Below are positions 14,031 to 14,299 of a DNA stretch of 14,299 nucleotides, in pieces (position 1 is the stretch's first letter; each line of letters starts with the position of its first letter). The stretch spans positions 1-14,299 of the forward strand of contig CAMYJY010000044.1 in assembly GCA_947258835.1 (NCBI GenBank), written 5' to 3'. A program made the translations under genes and the position numbers. This DNA is from an uncultured Pirellulales bacterium. GTDB lineage: Bacteria; Planctomycetota; Planctomycetia; Pirellulales; Lacipirellulaceae. The notes beneath the pieces are model-generated. The model was not told the origin of the DNA. It saw only the letters and a program-made list of their open reading frames with translations, and did not search any database.

Positions 14031-14108
14031 TGCAATACGTATGGCATGATTCCACGTGCAATACGTATGGGATGATTCCACGTGCAATACGTATGGCATG
14101 ATTCCACG
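14031..14108. repeat. 26-bp tandem repeat, three units
   Basis: Three units at 14031-14056, 14057-14082 and 14083-14108, identical except for one base (GGCATG versus GGGATG in unit 2). Each contains the palindrome ATACGTAT, and unit junctions create CACGTG. The array abuts dRS3-like copy C on the left with only TC between the last unit and ATTCCC. Confidence 0.9.
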
Positions 14109-14110
14109 TC

Positions 14111-14130
14111 ATTCCCGCGCAGGCGGGAAT
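14111..14130. repeat. dRS3-like palindrome, copy C (inverted)
   Basis: ATTCCCGCGCAGGCGGGAAT is the exact reverse complement of copies A, B and D. Read in their orientation, its 3' flank is also GAATGACG and continues directly into the 26-bp array. With copy D it forms an inverted pair 25 bases apart. Confidence 0.8.
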
Positions 14131-14155
14131 CTAGACGACCCGCGCCGGCTACTGG

Positions 14156-14175
14156 ATTCCCGCCTGCGCGGGAAT
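14156..14175. repeat. dRS3-like palindrome, copy D
   Basis: The same 20 bases as copies A and B, with CTGG on the left and GACGCGGG on the right. It runs straight into the 11-bp array, with GAATGAC supplying the start of the first unit. Confidence 0.8.
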
Positions 14176-14208
14176 GACGCGGGAAGGACGCGGGAAGGAC
14201 GCAGGAAG
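14176..14208. repeat. 11-bp tandem repeat, three units plus partial
   Basis: GACGCGGGAAG at 14176-14186 and 14187-14197, GACGCAGGAAG at 14198-14208, then a degenerate GACGCAAGATA. The array starts on the base after dRS3-like copy D. Confidence 0.85.
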
Positions 14209-14252
14209 GACGCAAGATAGCGTTAAGAAAAAACACCAACCCGCAACAGAAC

Positions 14253-14282
14253 GGGGCTGTGCCCACACTTGGGCACAGCCCC
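14253..14282. terminator. Perfect 13-bp hairpin, terminator-like or REP
   Basis: GGGGCTGTGCCCA (14253-14265) pairs exactly with TGGGCACAGCCCC (14270-14282) around CACT. On the minus strand a run of six T lies about 20 bases beyond the stem, too far for a classical intrinsic terminator. It may end a gene entering from the right edge, or be a dispersed repeat related to GGGGCTATCGCCCA. Confidence 0.45.
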
Positions 14283-14299
14283 CTAAGTAATTTCATGCT

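Larger units (their letters stand above)
13852..14299. other. Gene-free, repeat-dense right end
   Basis: Upstream of the lipoprotein, 13852-14030 shows no clear promoter or gene. From 14031 to 14282 almost every base belongs to a repeat: a 26-bp triplet array, two dRS3-like palindromes in opposite orientation, an 11-bp array and a hairpin. Confidence 0.6.

Overview
The window looks like a chromosomal segment of a GC-rich planctomycete, probably Pirellulaceae-like. This is inferred from three things: small conserved hypothetical proteins that I associate with that group, a short PheT without the tRNA-binding OB domain, and intergenic regions crowded with short palindromic and tandem repeats. 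No database search was possible, so the taxonomy is a reasoned guess. I see no complete transposase, phage gene, rRNA, tRNA or CRISPR array.

Layout. Bases 1-938 are a decayed flank. They hold the edge of a dispersed GGGGCTATCGCCCA repeat, a perfect 14-bp-arm palindrome, a broken DUF4143-type ATPase gene, and two dRS3-like palindromes (ATTCCC-N8-GGGAAT), the second running into a 17-bp minisatellite. From 939 to 5839, all on the minus strand, lies the conserved translation cluster rpmI-rplT-pheS-pheT (L35, L20 and both PheRS subunits). It is followed by a coiled-coil protein gene with its own good sigma-70-like promoter. infC, the usual first gene of this operon, is absent, and a 495-base intergenic region lies upstream of rpmI.

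From 6335 to 10172 are a predicted membrane-anchored P-loop NTPase (minus), a 141-aa conserved hypothetical (plus) and an orphan NtrC-type sigma-54 response regulator (minus). From 10884 to 14299 are a DUF2442 protein (plus), xerC with a tightly linked 78-aa upstream gene (minus), and a CsgG/LpoB-like lipoprotein (minus). The window closes with a block of tandem repeats, dRS3-like palindromes and a perfect hairpin.

The genes are mostly housekeeping. The most interesting content is intergenic. Three of four dRS3-like palindromes have a tandem array abutting the same side (the GAATGAC side), each with a different unit (17, 26 and 11 bp). A 107-bp, probably structured element occurs twice in the same orientation, each time upstream of a plus-strand gene. 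Heptamer repeats sit inside operons: nine GAGTTGC-type units between rpmI and rplT, and GGGGCTA units directly before pheT and xerC, both of which lack a visible Shine-Dalgarno sequence.
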